Positions 51,030-60,693 of a stretch of DNA of 64,000 nucleotides are shown here, piece after piece. A program made the position numbers and the translations under genes. The notes below the pieces were generated by a model, which worked only from the letters and a program-made list of their open reading frames with translations, ran no database searches and was not told the origin of the DNA. The DNA is from Cupriavidus sp. U2 (GTDB lineage: Bacteria; Pseudomonadota; Gammaproteobacteria; Burkholderiales; Burkholderiaceae): positions 124,001-188,000 of the forward strand of contig NZ_RCOG02000002.1 in the NCBI RefSeq assembly GCF_009663685.2, read 5' to 3'. Within the stretch, counting starts at the first letter, position 1. Every line of letters begins with the position of its first letter.

Positions 51030-53246
51030 TCAGCGCCGCAGCGACACCTTCTGCGCCGTGGACGCGCGCACGCTGGCGCCGCGCACTTCGATGCCGATCT
51101 CGTGCACCACCTTGCCGCCGGCATCCACCAGCTGCACACGATGCCGTCCCGGCCATGGCAGCCAGCCCACTTGGCCCCCCTTGCCCAGCGGCTTGCCGTC
51201 CATGCGCCATGTCACGGCGTTGGCAGTCTGCCCGGTCAGCCCGTCGGCATGGAACCAGACCCGTTGCGCCGCCAGCGGGATATCGGGATCGAGCGCGAAG
51301 ATCGTGCCGTCCGCCGGGCTTGCAATCGCCGGCGTACCGGGTGTCTTGCCGGGTTTGCCGATGCGGATGTGCGGCACGGCCGTACCCGTCAGAAACACCT
51401 CGTCACGCGCGGGCTCCAGGTCGTCCTCGAAATCCAGCGCCACGCGCTCCACACCGGCCGGCATCGCCGGCGCCCGGCTCGGCTTGCGCCGGTGCAGCGC
51501 CTCCATGACTTCGTGCCACACGGGCGCCGCACCGGATACCCCCGACACGTCGTGCATGCTCGCGCCGCTTGCGTTGCCCACCCATACGCCTACCGTGTAG
51601 GCCTGCGACCATCCCACGCACCAGTTATCGCGCATGTCCTTGCTGGTGCCGGTCTTCACCGCCGTCCAGAAACGCGTTGTCAGCGGACTGTCGAGCCCGA
51701 ATGTGCGCGCCCGCGCATGGCGGTCCGACAGCACGTCGCCGATCACATACGCGGCATCGGGGGTCATCACCGCACGCTTCGCGCGCATCGCGGCCCCCGC
51801 CGTCATGCGCGGTGCCGAGTACGCGCCCGCATTGGCGAAAGTACGATAGGCATTGGTCAGCGACAGCAGCGACACATCGGCACTGCCCAGCGCCAGGCTG
51901 TAGCCGTAGTAATCGCCCGACTGCGTTAGCGGCAGACCCAGCGACACCAGGCGGCGATGGAAGCGATGCGGGGTCACCATCACCAGCGTGCGCACGGCCG
52001 GCACGTTGAGCGACGACCCCAGCGCGGCCCGCAGGCTGACCCAGCCGGCATAGCGATGATCGTAATTCTGCGGAATATAGAGGCCGCCGCCGGTCGGCAG
52101 ATTGACCGGGCGATCGTCGAGCAACGATGCGGCGGTAAGCCGGCGTTCCTCGATCGCCTGCGCATAGAGGAACGGCTTCAGCGTCGATCCGGCCTGCCGC
52201 AGTGCGGCCGCGTGATCGACCTGTGCCGCCGCCGACAGCACGCCTGACGACCCCACATAGGCCAGCACGTCGCCGCTGGCGTTGTCGATCACCACCACCG
52301 CACCGTCCTCGACATTGCGGCCGGCCAGTTCACGCAGATGCCGGCCCAGGCTGTCCGCTGCCACGCGCTGCAATTCGGCGTCGAGCGTCGATTCGATGCG
52401 CGGCGGCAGCGGCTTTCCGGCCGGCGTCGCAACCCGCGCCTGGGCCACCAGTTGCCGCGCCAGATGCGGTGCAAGCTGGATGTCGCGGCGCGCGTTCATC
52501 GCATCGCCCGCCGCGCCCGATGACTTTGCCAGCACCAGCGTGGTAAAGCCGTCGAGCCCGTCGCATTCGCGCGGCAGCTTCATGTCGCGCAAGATGCCGC
52601 ACGCCCGCTTCGACACCTGCAGCGCCGACGCATTCGGGCTGCGCACCAGCGCCACCGCCACCGCCGACTCGCGCGCATCGAGCCCGCTCGGCACCTTGCC
52701 GAACAGCGTCTGCGACATCGCCGACAGCCCCACCAGTTCGCCCCGGAACGGCACCAGGTTCAGGTAGGCCTCCAGGATCTGATCCTTGCTCCAGCCGCGC
52801 TCCAGCGACGACGCACTGACCACCTGCCCCATCTTCTGCCCGAAACTGCGGCCACGGCCGGCGCGCAGATCGGCGTCGAGCAACCCGGCCAACTGCATCG
52901 TCAGCGTCGATGCCCCGCGCGTGCGCGTGTTCCAGAGGTTGGCCCACGCCGCCGCGGCCACGCCCTGCCAGTCCACCCCGCTATGCGCATAGAAGCGCCT
53001 GTCCTCGGACAGCACGATGGCCGTGCGCAAGGCCGGCGAGGTATCGGTCAACGTCACCCAGTCGCCACGCCGTGCCTGGAAGTCGTCGCGCACGCGCGCC
53101 ACCGTCTGCCCGTGCCGATCCGTGACCACGATATCGGCGCTGCGCCAGTTGTCGCGCACCTCCCGGAAACCGGGCACGGCATGGGCCGCGCCGGCCGACC
53201 ACAGCAGCAGGCTTGTCACCACCCATGCACTTCGCTTCATTCGCAT
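51030..53246 (-). CDS. pbpC: Penicillin-binding protein 1C
   Basis: Bifunctional peptidoglycan synthase at the inner membrane, periplasmic side. From ATG 53246 the product has 738 residues; ATG 53240 is an alternative. Signal/anchor 1-22. The glycosyltransferase catalytic Glu81 is in SEDRRFYAHSG. The transpeptidase motifs are STLK (354-357), SLN (412-414) and KTGTS (531-535). The C-terminal BiPBP domain (about 640-735) is the hallmark of PBP1C. It follows the alpha-2-macroglobulin and YhhN genes, a pairing known widely in proteobacteria. Confidence 0.95.
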   Translation of the reverse strand: MRMKRSAWVVTSLLLWSAGAAHAVPGFREVRDNWRSADIVVTDRHGQTVARVRDDFQARRGDWVTLTDTSPALRTAIVLSEDRRFYAHSGVDWQGVAAAAWANLWNTRTRGASTLTMQLAGLLDADLRAGRGRSFGQKMGQVVSASSLERGWSKDQILEAYLNLVPFRGELVGLSAMSQTLFGKVPSGLDARESAVAVALVRSPNASALQVSKRACGILRDMKLPRECDGLDGFTTLVLAKSSGAAGDAMNARRDIQLAPHLARQLVAQARVATPAGKPLPPRIESTLDAELQRVAADSLGRHLRELAGRNVEDGAVVVIDNASGDVLAYVGSSGVLSAAAQVDHAAALRQAGSTLKPFLYAQAIEERRLTAASLLDDRPVNLPTGGGLYIPQNYDHRYAGWVSLRAALGSSLNVPAVRTLVMVTPHRFHRRLVSLGLPLTQSGDYYGYSLALGSADVSLLSLTNAYRTFANAGAYSAPRMTAGAAMRAKRAVMTPDAAYVIGDVLSDRHARARTFGLDSPLTTRFWTAVKTGTSKDMRDNWCVGWSQAYTVGVWVGNASGASMHDVSGVSGAAPVWHEVMEALHRRKPSRAPAMPAGVERVALDFEDDLEPARDEVFLTGTAVPHIRIGKPGKTPGTPAIASPADGTIFALDPDIPLAAQRVWFHADGLTGQTANAVTWRMDGKPLGKGGQVGWLPWPGRHRVQLVDAGGKVVHEIGIEVRGASVRASTAQKVSLRR

Positions 53247-53277
53247 GCTTCGTCCCGCCTTGCCTGCACCAGGTGCC

Positions 53278-53985
53278 TCAATCGTGCGCGTCGCGCCCCG
53301 ACACCACACCGGCCACCAGCAGCAGCTGCGCAATGGCGTAGGTCCACCAGATGCCGAGCTGGTATGTGTCGAACGCCGACAGGAATTTCGCGGTGCCGAT
53401 CAGCGCGTCGGACACCACAAAGCACAGCGCCCCGAGCGCCGTCAGCGGCGTCGGCAGGCGCGCCAGCAGCGCCGCGCACGCCATGGCGGCCAGCACGCCG
53501 ATATAGACCGTCACGGGCCACATCAATGGTCCGAGGTTGGGCCAGAAGCGCCCCAGCAACGCACCGGCGGCACCGAGCACCAGCCCGCAGCCCACCAGCC
53601 GCTGCGGACGCATGTCGCCGGCCAGCGGCACGAACAGCCGCAGATAGGCCAGATGCGCCATCAGAAAGGCGCCCAGCCCACCGACGAACGACACGCGGAG
53701 CCCGGGCAGCGCCAGCAGAAAATCGCCAAGGCCCGAGAAGACCAGCGCGATCACCAGCCAGCGCCGTTCGGCCGACGGGCGATGAAACCACGCCGCCCGC
53801 GCCAGCAGCAGCACCATCGCCGTCTTCCAGACCGGCTGGTACGCGATCTGCCCGGTCAGCGGCGTATTGGGCGGCAGTTCAAGCGATGCCTGGAACAGCA
53901 GCACACCGTAGGTAATGCCGGCCAGTGCGCCGGCCATCCACCATTCGCGCACGCGTGGGGGAATCCGCATGGCGATCCAGCTCAC
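53278..53985 (-). CDS. YhhN/TMEM86-family membrane protein (lysoplasmalogenase-like)
   Basis: Product of 235 residues with about eight membrane helices. FSGLGDFLLALPG and CFVVSDALIGTAKF carry the conserved acidic residues of the family; relatives hydrolyse the vinyl-ether bond of lysoplasmalogens. The start is a GTG at 53985 overlapping the alpha-2-macroglobulin stop (GTGA); ATG 53970 is an alternative. Its position between alpha-2-macroglobulin and pbpC is unusual and implies co-expression. Confidence 0.88.
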   Translation of the reverse strand: MSWIAMRIPPRVREWWMAGALAGITYGVLLFQASLELPPNTPLTGQIAYQPVWKTAMVLLLARAAWFHRPSAERRWLVIALVFSGLGDFLLALPGLRVSFVGGLGAFLMAHLAYLRLFVPLAGDMRPQRLVGCGLVLGAAGALLGRFWPNLGPLMWPVTVYIGVLAAMACAALLARLPTPLTALGALCFVVSDALIGTAKFLSAFDTYQLGIWWTYAIAQLLLVAGVVSGRDAHD

Positions 53986-56900
53986 TTGGCCGCTCCCACC
54001 GTCAGCTTCGCGTTGGGCGCTTCACCGAACACGTCCGGGGCGTACATCGCCTCGACACGCGTCGGCGGCAGCGCGAACTCGCCCGCGTTGTTGAGCCGCA
54101 CCGTGTACTCGACCGACAGCCCACCCTTGGGCACGTAGCTGAAGTACTCGCGATAGGCCTCGGGCGTGCGCTCGGTGAAGTCGGACCATGCCGACTTCTG
54201 GTCGCGCGTGGCGATCACCGAATCGCGACCCAGGCCGCTGCCCAGGATCGTCGCACCGGTGGGCACCGGATCGCTGACCACCACCCACGTCATGTCGGCC
54301 TGCGCATCGATATCGAGCTTGACGCGATAGGTGTCGCCACGCGACCACTTGCCCGCCACGGCCTGCTCCACCGGCGTGACGCTGCGGCGGATGCGATAGC
54401 CCGCCGCCACCGGCTCGCGCAGCGGCACGGCGGCCAGCGCCCGCACCGTGGCCCACGGACGGCCCGTGCCCTGCTGCTCCACCTGCAGCGCAACGGGCGC
54501 GCTGGCGGAGGCCGCCGGCCACGGCAGGTCGACCATGCCGCTGGCCACGCCGTCCTGATGCGTCGCCCTGGACCAGTCGAACGTGCGCGACACGTCGCCG
54601 AGCGTGGCACGCGCACTGCCCGCCACAGGCGTCTTCTCGTAGGCCTGCGCATAGCGGCGGATCGCCATCACGCCCCAGGCGTTCGAAGTGGTCGTCGACC
54701 ACGCCCCACGCGTCTGGCGGCCCAGCAGGCCGGTTACCAGCTGCGGCACGTCTTCCTTCCAGGCCGGCAGCTGCGACGCCAGCGCCAGCAGCTTCGCCGC
54801 GTTGACGTCGCCGCCCGCCATCAGCCACCACCAGTTGTCAGTGCGCTCGGTCGAGAACACCAGGCGCGTGCCTTGCACCGTCAGGCGGCTGCGCAACAGT
54901 TGCGTGGCATCGGCCATGCGCTTGTCGCGCTCGGGGATGTCCTGTACGCGCGACAGGATGCCCAGCCAGTCGATCAGCGCCGACGTCGGCCACTGGTCGG
55001 GCAGGATCTGGATCGATCCCAGCATGCGGCCCTGCGCCTTGCCACTGCGCGACAGCGCCTCGATGGCCGCCAGCTTGCGCACGTCCAGATCCATCGTCGC
55101 CGACGACGGGGCCCAGCGCGGCGGCGCGATGCGCCCTTCGACAAATGCTGTCAGGCCACGCTCCATCTGGTCGCGTTGTGCGTCGGGAATCCGCATCGGC
55201 AGCCCTGCGCGCGACGCCTCGTCGGCAATCGCCAGCAGGTAGGCCGTCAGCACTTCGCTGCCCGACTGGCTGTCGCTGCGCAGCGGGAAGTACGACGCCA
55301 GCCCGTTCGTGTCGAGGTACGACGGCAGTTGCGCCATCAGCGCGTCCCAGGCCGCCGCATCGCCCAGCCCGAGCGATTTCGACGACCGCTGCTCCAGGCA
55401 GCTGAACGGATAATTGCGGAACCATTCCCGCACGCCAGGCATGCCGCCGGCCAGCGACGACTGCAGCGTCACCTGCATGCCGCCGCGCAGCTTGCCGGAC
55501 GGATCGGCCAGCGCACCGGCCGGCGCCTGCACCGGCACCGACATGTTCGGCGTCAGCTGCGCCAGCATCGCCTGCTGCACGGTCACCGGCACGGCCGGCA
55601 CGATCTGCTGCGACACCTTGAGCTTGTCGCTGGCACCGCCCGTGCCCTTCTCGGCGGCGGCCACCTCCCACAGGATCGTGCCACTGCGGCTGTACGCCAG
55701 CAGCGCGGGCGCGGTGATGTCCCAGCCGATCTCGCGGGCCTCGCCGGCGGGAATCTGCACGGTCTGCGCCGGCAGCGTCTGTGCGTCCACCAGCGTGGCG
55801 CGTGCCGTGGCTTCCACGGTCATCGCGCGCTGCGTGGTGTTGCGCAGCGTGAACATCGCGCGGTACTTGTCGTCCTCACGGACCAACAGCGGCAGGCCCG
55901 AGATCATCTGCAGGTCCTGCGTCGCGGCGATGCTGGCGCTGCCGCTGCCGAAGCGGTTCACGCCCAGATCGGCCACGGCGACGATGCGGAAGCTGGTCAG
56001 CGAATCGTTGAGCGGCACCTCGAGCGCGGCCTTGCCCTCGCCGTCCAGCTGCACGCGCGGATTCCACACCAGCAGCGTGTCGAACAACTCGCGCGTGGGG
56101 CTCTTGCCCCCGCCGCCGCCGGCCGGCACCGCCTTGCGGCCATAGTGGCGGCGGCCAATGATTTCCATCTGGGCCGTCGAGGTTTCCACGCCATGGCTGC
56201 GCGGCTGCACCATGGCGTCGAGCAGGTTCCAGCTCGTGTTGGGCATCAGTTCCAGCAGCGCCTGGTCCACGGCGGCCAGCGCCACCTCGCCATTGGCCGC
56301 GGGCTTGCCGTCGGGCAGCTTGACCTGCACCGTCACGCGCGCCTTGCCCCGCACCGGGTAGCTCGCCTTGTCCGGTGTCACGCTCACGTCGAGCCGGTAC
56401 GCCTCGTTGCCGACGCGAATCTGCGCCAGCCCCAGCCGGAACGCCGGCTTCGACAGATCAACCAGCGGCGACGGCGCCACGTACTCGCGCCCTTCGCTAC
56501 GGAATGCGTGCCACCAGTCCAGCGGCTGGCGCCAGCCCCACTGGAAGAACGAGTACCACGGCACTTCGCGCAGCCGGCCCCGCAGGCTCAGCACCGACAC
56601 GTACACGTTCGGTCCCCATTCCGGCTTGACCTTGAGCTTGATCGTCGGGTCGCTGCCGTTGAGCTCCACCACCTGCGTATCGAGGATGCTCTCGCGTTCC
56701 ACGGCCACCAGCGCCGTGGCGCGGCGGAACGGCATGCGCACCTGGAACACGGCGGTGTCGCCGGGCGCGTACGCCTTCTTTTCGGGCAGCACATCCATGC
56801 GGTCATGATTCTCGCCACCGAACCAGAGTTCGCCCTGGCGCGTGACCCATACCGTCGTGGCGGCTTGCGCCGTGCGGCCGTCGGCATCGCGCGCATTGGC

Positions 56901-59900
56901 GATCAGCTCCACTTCACCGGCCTGCGTCAGTTCCACCTCGCAGCGTGCGCGGCCCTGGGCGTCGGTGCGCACATCGCACACCACGCCCAGGTCCTTGGTC
57001 TCGCTGCGGTTGTCGTAGCGGTAGAAGCCGCCCACCACGCGCTTGCGCGCCGACGTGGTGATGCGGGCGCGTGCCTTGATCTGCACCGGCGCTTCGGCCA
57101 CCGGCTTGCCCTGGGTATCGAGCACCACGGTGTGCACGGCCAGCTTCTGGCTGACCGATACCCAGTTGGCCGCACGAATGCCCACCACCACGGCCGACGG
57201 CCACAGCGGCACCGTCTGGCGCAGCGTCTGGATCTCGCCGTTCGGGTCGGCAAAACCGGCTTCCAGCACCAGATCGCGCGGGGCATCGACCTTCGGCAGG
57301 TTCTTCACCGTCAGCTTGCCGTTGCCATCCTTGTCCAGCGTCAGCGGCAGCTTGTCGGCCACGAGTTTTTCGGATTCGTCGTGCGATCCTTCGCTGTCCG
57401 GGTCGTCTTCCTCGTCGCCACTGCCGCTCTGCCGCTGCGCGCGTGGCGGGTTGAACGCGTAGTCGTCGTAGTCCGCGAAGTTCACCGCCTTGTTGCGCAT
57501 CAGCGCGGACAGGCGCACCGGCAGGCCGGCCGCACCGCCCCCGTTGAGGTAGTGGATCTCCACGCCCACCGGCACCTCGGCGGGCGCCACCAGCGCATTG
57601 CCCTTGGCCTTGGCGTCCCGGGTCACCGACAACGTGCCGGACAGCACCGGCAGGCGGAAGGCCTCGACGCGGAAACTGCCGCTATCGAGCGTACGATCGT
57701 TGTCGTAGACCAGCGCCACGTCGTAGACACCGAGCTTGGCCGATGACGGCACCTGGAACGCGTTCTCGGCACTGCGCCCGCCCGTGGCGGTGGTGCGCCA
57801 GGCGAGCGGCATCTCGTACTTCTGTCCGCTGCCTTCATGGGTGATCAGCAGCTTCGCCGGCATGGCCTGCGGCAATGCAAAACCCTGCGCGGTCTCGTTA
57901 CGGATCAGGTGCTTCATCGACACCGTCTCGCCGGCGCGCAGCAGCGTGCGGTCGAACACGGTATGGGCACGCACGGTCTGCTTCGGGCTCAGATCGGTGG
58001 GCACGTTGAAGCGCCACGTCTCGATGCCGCGATTCCAGTCCGACATGACAAAGGCCATGTCCGCCTTGCCGCGCGCCTGGGCATGGTCGGCCGCGATGCG
58101 GGCCGACACGAAATAGCCGTCCATGCCGTTGGCGCAATCCTTGTAGCGGCGGTCGGCCAGCTTGGCGAAGCGCGCCACGCCGGTGGCATCGGTGGTGCCC
58201 TGCCCCAGCAGCTCGCCCTCGCAACTGCGGACGGCCACCCTGGCATTGGCCACGGGCTTGCCGTCATCGAGCGTGGTCACCCACGCCAGGCCACTCATGT
58301 CGCCGTCGCCCTCGCCACGTGCCAGCTTGAAATGCACGCCAAGGTTGGTAACGAGTGCCGCCGTACGCACGTACATCGGCGCCTTCTTGCCGAGCAGCGC
58401 CTCGCCCAGCATCGGCGAGGCGATCTCCACCACGTGGAACCCGGGTTCGGGCAACGGAATGCCGACCACCTCGAACGGGCGCGGCGTGGTGTCGGTGGAC
58501 TTCGGAATGGCCAGCGTCCTGGCGCCAGCCACGCCTTCGAGCAGCGACACCGAGCGCGTCTCGATCGACGGGGCGTTGCGCGGGCTCTGGACGGAATACG
58601 GTGCCTGACCCGCGCGGATGGCGGCGATCTGCTCCCCGGTCCAGCTGTTCTCGTGCATGCGCTTGACCATGCCGAACCAGCGCAGGATGGCGCCGTCGTC
58701 ATCGACCTTGAGCCGCGCCACGGTGCCGGCCTCGGCACGCACGGCCAGCGTGGGCAGGTCGGCTTCGACATTGCGCAGCGTCACGGGCAGCAGCGGCGGA
58801 TAGTCGTTTGCCGATTTTCCGCGCGGCAGGTCGGCAAAGCGTTCGACCACGCCAAACGGCGCGGCGGCGAACTTGGCCAGCGGCGGCAGCGCCGCCGTGG
58901 TGAGCTTGATCGGGAACAGGTCGGCGTTGCTGAGCGCCCGGCCGCTTTCGTCCTTGAGATCCTTCGGCGCCTCGATCGTCAGGCTGGCTTTTTCCGGGAA
59001 CGGACCCTTGAACGTGATGGTGGATACCGGCGCATCGGGGGCCTCGTCCGGATCAAACGACGGCGCCTTCGGACCGGACGGCGTCTTCATCACGATGCCT
59101 TCGGCCGCCTTGCGCGAAATCGGCGCGGTGAATGTGACGGTCATCGGCCGCAGCGGCGTGCAGGGGGCTTCGGCACGCTCGCGCTCGCAGGTAAAGCCCG
59201 CAGCAAAGGGGTCGCGCACCTGGAAGTCGAAGCGGCGGGCCGCCGTGGTGGCCAGGCCCGACGGGGTGGCAATGCCCGCATCGAGCACCAGTTGCATGCG
59301 TGCGCCGGCAGGCAGGCGCTGCTGGCAGGCCAGCAGATGCACGGCATCGCCGTCGCGCTTGACCACTTCCTTCCAGTGCAGCGCCTCGATGACGCTGTCG
59401 CGTTCCTTGCCGGCCAGCAGCCGCACGGGAATACGTTCGCCCAGCCCCTCGGCCTGGCACCAGGCATGGGACCGGATCGACCCGGCCGTGGCCGCGCCGT
59501 TGAAGCGCAGCGCAAAGACCTGGTCTTCCTCGACCTGGCCGCCGGACGGGCGCGCGGCGATCACGATCGGACCGCCCGTTTCGAACCGGTATTCGGATTT
59601 GCCGGCGAACGCCTTGCCGGCCACGCTCTTGAGGGCCGGGGTGATCTGTACGGTGCAGCGCACGCCGGGCGGCAGGTCACGCTCGAAGTCGTAGACCCAG
59701 TTCGTGGCGTTGACCCAGCGCCCGCTGCCGCCGACGCCGCCCACGCACGACACCGATGCCGGCGCGGCAGCCTTGAGGTCGCCCATCGGCACCATCGGTT
59801 CGTCGAACCGGATGGCCACCTGGCGCACCTGCGGGTTCACCCCTTCGGGTGAAAAACGCGTGATCTGCGCGGCCGATGCGGCCGGCGCCCATGTCAACGC

Positions 59901-59957
59901 ACTGAATACAAGACCTGCTGCGGTGGCCGTGGCCGCCGTGGCGATCCTCCCGATCAT
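53982..59957 (-). CDS. Bacterial alpha-2-macroglobulin with thioester motif
   Basis: Large periplasmic protease trap. From ATG 59957 (GGAGAAGG upstream) the product has 1,991 residues, longer than E. coli YfhM (about 1,650). The signal peptide is 1-30, cut after ASA-A, with no cysteine, so it is a soluble periplasmic protein rather than a lipoprotein. The bait-region/MG domains include LTLDKDGNGKLTVKNL at about 860. The thioester motif CLEQ is at 1520-1523. The A2M complement-like helical domain and a C-terminal receptor-like domain follow. It is translationally coupled to YhhN and followed by PBP1C. Confidence 0.95.
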   Translation of the reverse strand: MIGRIATAATATAAGLVFSALTWAPAASAAQITRFSPEGVNPQVRQVAIRFDEPMVPMGDLKAAAPASVSCVGGVGGSGRWVNATNWVYDFERDLPPGVRCTVQITPALKSVAGKAFAGKSEYRFETGGPIVIAARPSGGQVEEDQVFALRFNGAATAGSIRSHAWCQAEGLGERIPVRLLAGKERDSVIEALHWKEVVKRDGDAVHLLACQQRLPAGARMQLVLDAGIATPSGLATTAARRFDFQVRDPFAAGFTCERERAEAPCTPLRPMTVTFTAPISRKAAEGIVMKTPSGPKAPSFDPDEAPDAPVSTITFKGPFPEKASLTIEAPKDLKDESGRALSNADLFPIKLTTAALPPLAKFAAAPFGVVERFADLPRGKSANDYPPLLPVTLRNVEADLPTLAVRAEAGTVARLKVDDDGAILRWFGMVKRMHENSWTGEQIAAIRAGQAPYSVQSPRNAPSIETRSVSLLEGVAGARTLAIPKSTDTTPRPFEVVGIPLPEPGFHVVEIASPMLGEALLGKKAPMYVRTAALVTNLGVHFKLARGEGDGDMSGLAWVTTLDDGKPVANARVAVRSCEGELLGQGTTDATGVARFAKLADRRYKDCANGMDGYFVSARIAADHAQARGKADMAFVMSDWNRGIETWRFNVPTDLSPKQTVRAHTVFDRTLLRAGETVSMKHLIRNETAQGFALPQAMPAKLLITHEGSGQKYEMPLAWRTTATGGRSAENAFQVPSSAKLGVYDVALVYDNDRTLDSGSFRVEAFRLPVLSGTLSVTRDAKAKGNALVAPAEVPVGVEIHYLNGGGAAGLPVRLSALMRNKAVNFADYDDYAFNPPRAQRQSGSGDEEDDPDSEGSHDESEKLVADKLPLTLDKDGNGKLTVKNLPKVDAPRDLVLEAGFADPNGEIQTLRQTVPLWPSAVVVGIRAANWVSVSQKLAVHTVVLDTQGKPVAEAPVQIKARARITTSARKRVVGGFYRYDNRSETKDLGVVCDVRTDAQGRARCEVELTQAGEVELIANARDADGRTAQAATTVWVTRQGELWFGGENHDRMDVLPEKKAYAPGDTAVFQVRMPFRRATALVAVERESILDTQVVELNGSDPTIKLKVKPEWGPNVYVSVLSLRGRLREVPWYSFFQWGWRQPLDWWHAFRSEGREYVAPSPLVDLSKPAFRLGLAQIRVGNEAYRLDVSVTPDKASYPVRGKARVTVQVKLPDGKPAANGEVALAAVDQALLELMPNTSWNLLDAMVQPRSHGVETSTAQMEIIGRRHYGRKAVPAGGGGGKSPTRELFDTLLVWNPRVQLDGEGKAALEVPLNDSLTSFRIVAVADLGVNRFGSGSASIAATQDLQMISGLPLLVREDDKYRAMFTLRNTTQRAMTVEATARATLVDAQTLPAQTVQIPAGEAREIGWDITAPALLAYSRSGTILWEVAAAEKGTGGASDKLKVSQQIVPAVPVTVQQAMLAQLTPNMSVPVQAPAGALADPSGKLRGGMQVTLQSSLAGGMPGVREWFRNYPFSCLEQRSSKSLGLGDAAAWDALMAQLPSYLDTNGLASYFPLRSDSQSGSEVLTAYLLAIADEASRAGLPMRIPDAQRDQMERGLTAFVEGRIAPPRWAPSSATMDLDVRKLAAIEALSRSGKAQGRMLGSIQILPDQWPTSALIDWLGILSRVQDIPERDKRMADATQLLRSRLTVQGTRLVFSTERTDNWWWLMAGGDVNAAKLLALASQLPAWKEDVPQLVTGLLGRQTRGAWSTTTSNAWGVMAIRRYAQAYEKTPVAGSARATLGDVSRTFDWSRATHQDGVASGMVDLPWPAASASAPVALQVEQQGTGRPWATVRALAAVPLREPVAAGYRIRRSVTPVEQAVAGKWSRGDTYRVKLDIDAQADMTWVVVSDPVPTGATILGSGLGRDSVIATRDQKSAWSDFTERTPEAYREYFSYVPKGGLSVEYTVRLNNAGEFALPPTRVEAMYAPDVFGEAPNAKLTVGAAK

Positions 59958-60049
59958 GCTGCCTTCTCCCGAATTGGCTCCGCGCGAGCGTGACATGCGC
60001 GGGTGGCAAGCGCAAGCCTCTGCACATTTCGGAAGAAAGGCCTTGTGGT

Positions 60050-60529
60050 TTAACGCAAATGTGACAGTGGCAGCGGACCTTCGCGCTTGAGCGCGGTCAG
60101 GACGATGTTCGACCGCACGCTCTCCACGCCCGGTACGCGCATCAGCCGCTTCATCGTGAAATCGGCCAGCGTGGGCAGGTCGGCCACCACCACGCGAATC
60201 AGGTAATCGGCCTCGCCCGCGACCGAATAGCACTCCTGCACCTCTTCGAGCAGCAGGATCTCCTCGGCGAAGCGCTCGACCATGGTGTCGCCATGATGCG
60301 CCAGCTTCACGCTGATGAAGACCATCACGCCCAGCCCCAGCGCCTGCGGCGACAGGTTCACCCGGTAGCCGGTGATCACACCGTCGGCTTCCAGCCGGGC
60401 CAGGCGCCGGCCCACCTGGCTGGCCGACAGGTGCACCCGGTCGGCCAGTTGCTGATGGGTGGAGCGGCCGTCAGCCTGCAGGGCGGCCAGCAGGGCCAGG
60501 TCATAGGGGTCCAGGTTGGCTTGGTTCAT
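60050..60529 (-). CDS. Lrp/AsnC-family regulator, divergent from phhA
   Basis: Product of 159 residues. N-terminal helix-turn-helix (DGRSTHQQLADRVHLSASQV, residues 20-39, and RRLARLEADGVI) and C-terminal RAM ligand domain (VQECYSVAGEADYLIRVVV). It faces phhA across 164 bases holding repeated TGCGGATTAT-like words. Probably responds to phenylalanine or tyrosine and controls phhAB. Confidence 0.92.
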   Translation of the reverse strand: MNQANLDPYDLALLAALQADGRSTHQQLADRVHLSASQVGRRLARLEADGVITGYRVNLSPQALGLGVMVFISVKLAHHGDTMVERFAEEILLLEEVQECYSVAGEADYLIRVVVADLPTLADFTMKRLMRVPGVESVRSNIVLTALKREGPLPLSHLR

Positions 60530-60563
60530 GTCCGCAGATATCCCGCATCGATTTTCGTGTATG

Positions 60564-60655
60564 TGCGGATTATATGCACCGTGACGGCGGATAACGTGGA
60601 TTATGCGGCCATCTTGCGGCGTCCGCTCGCTAGACTATGCATAAATTCCGCATCC
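60564..60655. promoter_or_regulatory. Repeated Lrp-type sites between the regulator and phhA
   Basis: Three related A+T-centred motifs occur within 92 bases: the dyad TGC-ggattatat-GCA at 60564-60578, GGATTATGCGG at 60598-60608, and ATGCATAAATTCCGCAT at 60636-60652. Spacing of about 35 bases is compatible with an Lrp octamer wrapping the region. The phhA -10 lies in or next to the third copy. Confidence 0.5.
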
Positions 60656-60693
60656 GATCGGAACACAGACCACAAGTTTTGGAGACACAACGC

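Noticed and set aside
53925..57746. A 1,273-codon open frame on the plus strand opposite the alpha-2-macroglobulin gene.
   Set aside because: Same composition artefact; the antisense gene is complete with signal peptide and thioester motif.
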